DNA from: VGEM01 sp033764265 | GTDB lineage: Bacteria > Pseudomonadota > Alphaproteobacteria > Rhodospirillales > Rhodospirillaceae | Length of the DNA: 6,655 bases | Direction: 5' to 3' | NCBI GenBank assembly: GCA_033764265.1 | Contig: JANRJB010000303.1 | Location: forward strand, 1-6,655 | In this document: in pieces, positions 4,497 through 6,655 of the stretch | Position numbering within the stretch: position 1 is the stretch's first letter | How the letters are laid out: each line of letters opens with the position of its first letter | Notes under the pieces: generated by a model | The model's database searches: none | Seen by the model: only the letters and a program-made list of their open reading frames with translations | Told to the model about the DNA's origin: nothing | Made by a program: the position numbers and the translations under genes

Positions 4497-6655
4497 GTGT
4501 CGGACGTTGTCAAAAGCCAGTCGTATCCGGTTCTGCCGCTCAGGGACATCGTGGTGTTCCCGCACATGATCGTGCCGCTGTTCGTCGGCCGCGAGAAATC
4601 CGTGCGCGCGCTGGAAGACGTCATGGCCGATGACAAGCAGATCCTGCTGGTCGCGCAGAAGGACGCCACCCAGGACGATCCGACCACGCGCGACATCTAC
4701 GACGTCGGCACGGTTTCGACCGTGCTGCAGCTGCTCAAGCTGCCCGACGGCACCGTCAAGGTGCTGGTCGAGGGCGGCCAGCGCGCCCGCATCTCCGGCT
4801 ACAAGGACAATCCCGCCTTCTTCGAGGCGTTCGCCGACCTGATCGACGAGCCGACCGAGGAGGACAAGGAACTCGAGGCGCTGTCGCGCTCGGTGGTCAC
4901 CCAGTTCGAGCAGTACATCAAGCTCAACAAGAAAATCCCGCCCGAGGTGCTGGTGTCGGTCAACCAGATCGACAATCCCTCGAAGCTGGCCGACACGGTC
5001 GCCTCGCACCTGACCCTGAAAATCTCCGAGAAGCAGGATCTGCTGGAGACCAAGGGCATCGCCGAGCGGCTGGAGAAGGTCTACGGATTCATGGAATCCG
5101 AGATCAGCGTGCTGCAGGTCGAACGGCGCATCCGCAACCGGGTCAAGCGCCAGATGGAGAAGACCCAGCGCGAGTACTACCTCAACGAACAGATGAAGGC
5201 GATCCAGCGCGAGTTGGGCGAAAACGAGGAAGGCCGCGACGAATCCGCCGAGCTGGAAGCCAAGATCAACAAGCTGCGCATGAGCAAGGAGGCCAAGGAG
5301 AAGGCGCTCGCCGAGCTCAAGAAGCTGAAGAACATGAGCCCGATGTCGGCCGAGGCGACGGTGGTGCGCAACTACCTCGACTGGCTGACCTCGATCCCGT
5401 GGAGCAAGCGCTCGAAGGTCAAGAACGACCTGAAGGCGGCCCAGGCCCAGCTCGACAAGGATCACTACGGGCTGGAAAAGGTGAAAGAGCGCATCGTCGA
5501 GTACCTGGCGGTGCAGGCCCGCACCAAGAAGCTGAAGGGCCCGATCCTGTGCCTGGTCGGTCCGCCCGGCGTCGGCAAGACCTCGCTCGGCCGCTCGATC
5601 GCCTCGGCCACCGGCCGGCAGTTCGTGCGCGTGTCGTTGGGCGGCGTGCGCGACGAGGCGGAAATCCGCGGCCACCGGCGCACCTACATCGGCTCCATGC
5701 CCGGCAAGATCATCCAGGGCATGCGCAAGGCGAAAACCTCGAACCCGCTGTTCCTGCTGGACGAGGTCGACAAGCTGGGCGCGGACTGGCGCGGCGACCC
5801 GTCGTCGGCGCTGCTGGAAGTGCTCGACCCCGAACAGAACCACACCTTCCAGGACCACTACCTGGAGGTGGACTACGACCTGTCGGACGTGCTGTTCATC
5901 ACCACGGCCAACACGCTGCGCATGCCGCAGCCGCTGCTTGACCGCATGGAGATCATCCGCGTCTCGGGCTACACCGAGGACGAAAAGGTCGAGATCGCCA
6001 GGCGCCACCTGATCCCGAAGCAGTACGAGGCCCACGGCCTGAAACAGGCCGAATGGGGCGTATCGGACGACGCGCTGCGCGACCTGATCCGCTACTACAC
6101 GCGCGAAGCCGGCGTGCGCAACCTGGAGCGCGAACTGGCCAGCCTGGCGCGCAAGTCGACTAAGGAAATCATCCTGCGCAAGCTTGCCCGGGTGCACATC
6201 ACCCGCAAGTCGCTGAAGAAGTTCGCCGGCGTGCGCAAGTACCGTTACGGCGAGGTCGAACGCGAGGACATGATCGGCATGACCACCGGCCTGGCGTGGA
6301 CCGAGGTCGGCGGCGAGATCCTGTCGATCGAGGCGGTGGTGATGCCGGGCAAGGGCGCCATCACGCTGACCGGCCAGTTGGGCGAGGTGATGAAGGAATC
6401 GATCCAGGCCGCGCGCTCGTTCGTGCGCAGCCGGGCGCTTGCCTTCGGCATCAAGCCCAAGACCTTCGAGAAGAACGACATCCACCTGCACGTGCCCGAG
6501 GGCGCCACGCCCAAGGACGGCCCCTCGGCCGGCGTGGCGATGTGCACCTCGATCGTCTCGGCCCTGACCGGCATCGCCGTGCGCAAGGACGTCGCCATGA
6601 CCGGCGAGATCACCCTGCGCGGGCGCGTGCTGCCGATCGGCGGCCTGAAGGAAAA
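4497..6655 (+). CDS. lon: Lon ATP-dependent serine protease, 3' truncated
   Basis: Lon (EC 3.4.21.53) is a cytoplasmic hexamer that degrades misfolded and short-lived regulatory proteins. The frame is open without a stop for 719 codons to the window edge; about 90 more are expected. The GTG start at 4497 is chosen because GAGG lies at 4487-4490, AGG 6 bases upstream, and the protein then begins MSDVV followed by the typical YPVLPLRDIVVFPHM (10-24). The substrate-binding N domain covers about 10-200, followed by a helical linker. The AAA+ module has Walker A GPPGVGKT (355-362), Walker B LFLLDE (418-423), sensor-1 N472, arginine finger R483 and sensor-2 R541. In the protease domain the nucleophile is Ser677 in PKDGPSAG. 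The dyad lysine should be residue 720 in GGLKEK, but its codon is cut after aa. All checked positions run one or two below the E. coli numbering. It follows clpX by 125 bases. Confidence 0.97.
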   Translation, partial: MSDVVKSQSYPVLPLRDIVVFPHMIVPLFVGREKSVRALEDVMADDKQILLVAQKDATQDDPTTRDIYDVGTVSTVLQLLKLPDGTVKVLVEGGQRARISGYKDNPAFFEAFADLIDEPTEEDKELEALSRSVVTQFEQYIKLNKKIPPEVLVSVNQIDNPSKLADTVASHLTLKISEKQDLLETKGIAERLEKVYGFMESEISVLQVERRIRNRVKRQMEKTQREYYLNEQMKAIQRELGENEEGRDESAELEAKINKLRMSKEAKEKALAELKKLKNMSPMSAEATVVRNYLDWLTSIPWSKRSKVKNDLKAAQAQLDKDHYGLEKVKERIVEYLAVQARTKKLKGPILCLVGPPGVGKTSLGRSIASATGRQFVRVSLGGVRDEAEIRGHRRTYIGSMPGKIIQGMRKAKTSNPLFLLDEVDKLGADWRGDPSSALLEVLDPEQNHTFQDHYLEVDYDLSDVLFITTANTLRMPQPLLDRMEIIRVSGYTEDEKVEIARRHLIPKQYEAHGLKQAEWGVSDDALRDLIRYYTREAGVRNLERELASLARKSTKEIILRKLARVHITRKSLKKFAGVRKYRYGEVEREDMIGMTTGLAWTEVGGEILSIEAVVMPGKGAITLTGQLGEVMKESIQAARSFVRSRALAFGIKPKTFEKNDIHLHVPEGATPKDGPSAGVAMCTSIVSALTGIAVRKDVAMTGEITLRGRVLPIGGLKE

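Noticed and set aside
4368..6491. A 707-codon open frame on the minus strand lying almost wholly within lon
   Set aside because: It is antisense to a clearly conserved lon gene. Its product is dominated by L, D, H, R, V and A with no recognisable domain, as expected when GC-rich third positions remove stops on the opposite strand.
1..6655. CRISPR arrays, insertion sequences, toxin-antitoxin pairs, phage genes or tandem repeats
   Set aside because: No spaced direct repeats, transposase motifs, small unexplained gene pairs or tandem arrays were found; nearly all bases are accounted for by housekeeping genes and short spacers.

Overview
This is a housekeeping window from a strongly GC-rich bacterium, most likely an alphaproteobacterium and plausibly in or near the Rhodospirillales. 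The assignment rests on how the Lon, ClpX and ClpP proteins read (for example the Lon Walker B region followed by GADWRGDPSSALLEVLDPEQ) and on the gene order tig-clpP-clpX-lon. I ran no database search, so the lineage is an inference.

Layout, all on the + strand. (1) 1-480 is the C-terminal part of an NAD(P)HX dehydratase (nnrD type), cut off at its 5' end by the window edge. (2) 481-615 is a spacer with strong GC-rich inverted repeats. An AT-rich inverted repeat straddles the nnrD stop codon. (3) 616-702 is a complete class II tRNA-Leu with anticodon UAG and an encoded CCA end. (4) 816-2147 is trigger factor. (5) 2246-2896 is ClpP. (6) 3103-4371 is ClpX. (7) 4497 to the window end is Lon, starting at GTG and running off the 3' edge with no stop. 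Lon is therefore easy to miss if only closed reading frames are considered.

The genes form a protein quality-control module. Trigger factor meets nascent chains at the ribosome exit tunnel. ClpX unfolds tagged or regulatory substrates and feeds them to the ClpP tetradecamer. Lon degrades damaged and regulatory proteins independently. NnrD is a metabolite-repair enzyme and has no obvious functional link. All active-site and nucleotide-binding residues checked are present, and no frame is disrupted. The one catalytic residue that cannot be confirmed is the Lon lysine, whose codon is cut by the window end.

The gaps between the protease genes (98, 206 and 125 bases) are large enough for separate control of each gene. 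They hold weak promoter-like pairs, including a heat-shock-like one before clpP, and several stem-loops, of which the best are in the clpX and lon leaders. I found no mobile element, CRISPR array, prophage, toxin-antitoxin pair or other accessory system, and nothing that I would call an undescribed biological system. The findings are modest regulatory observations.
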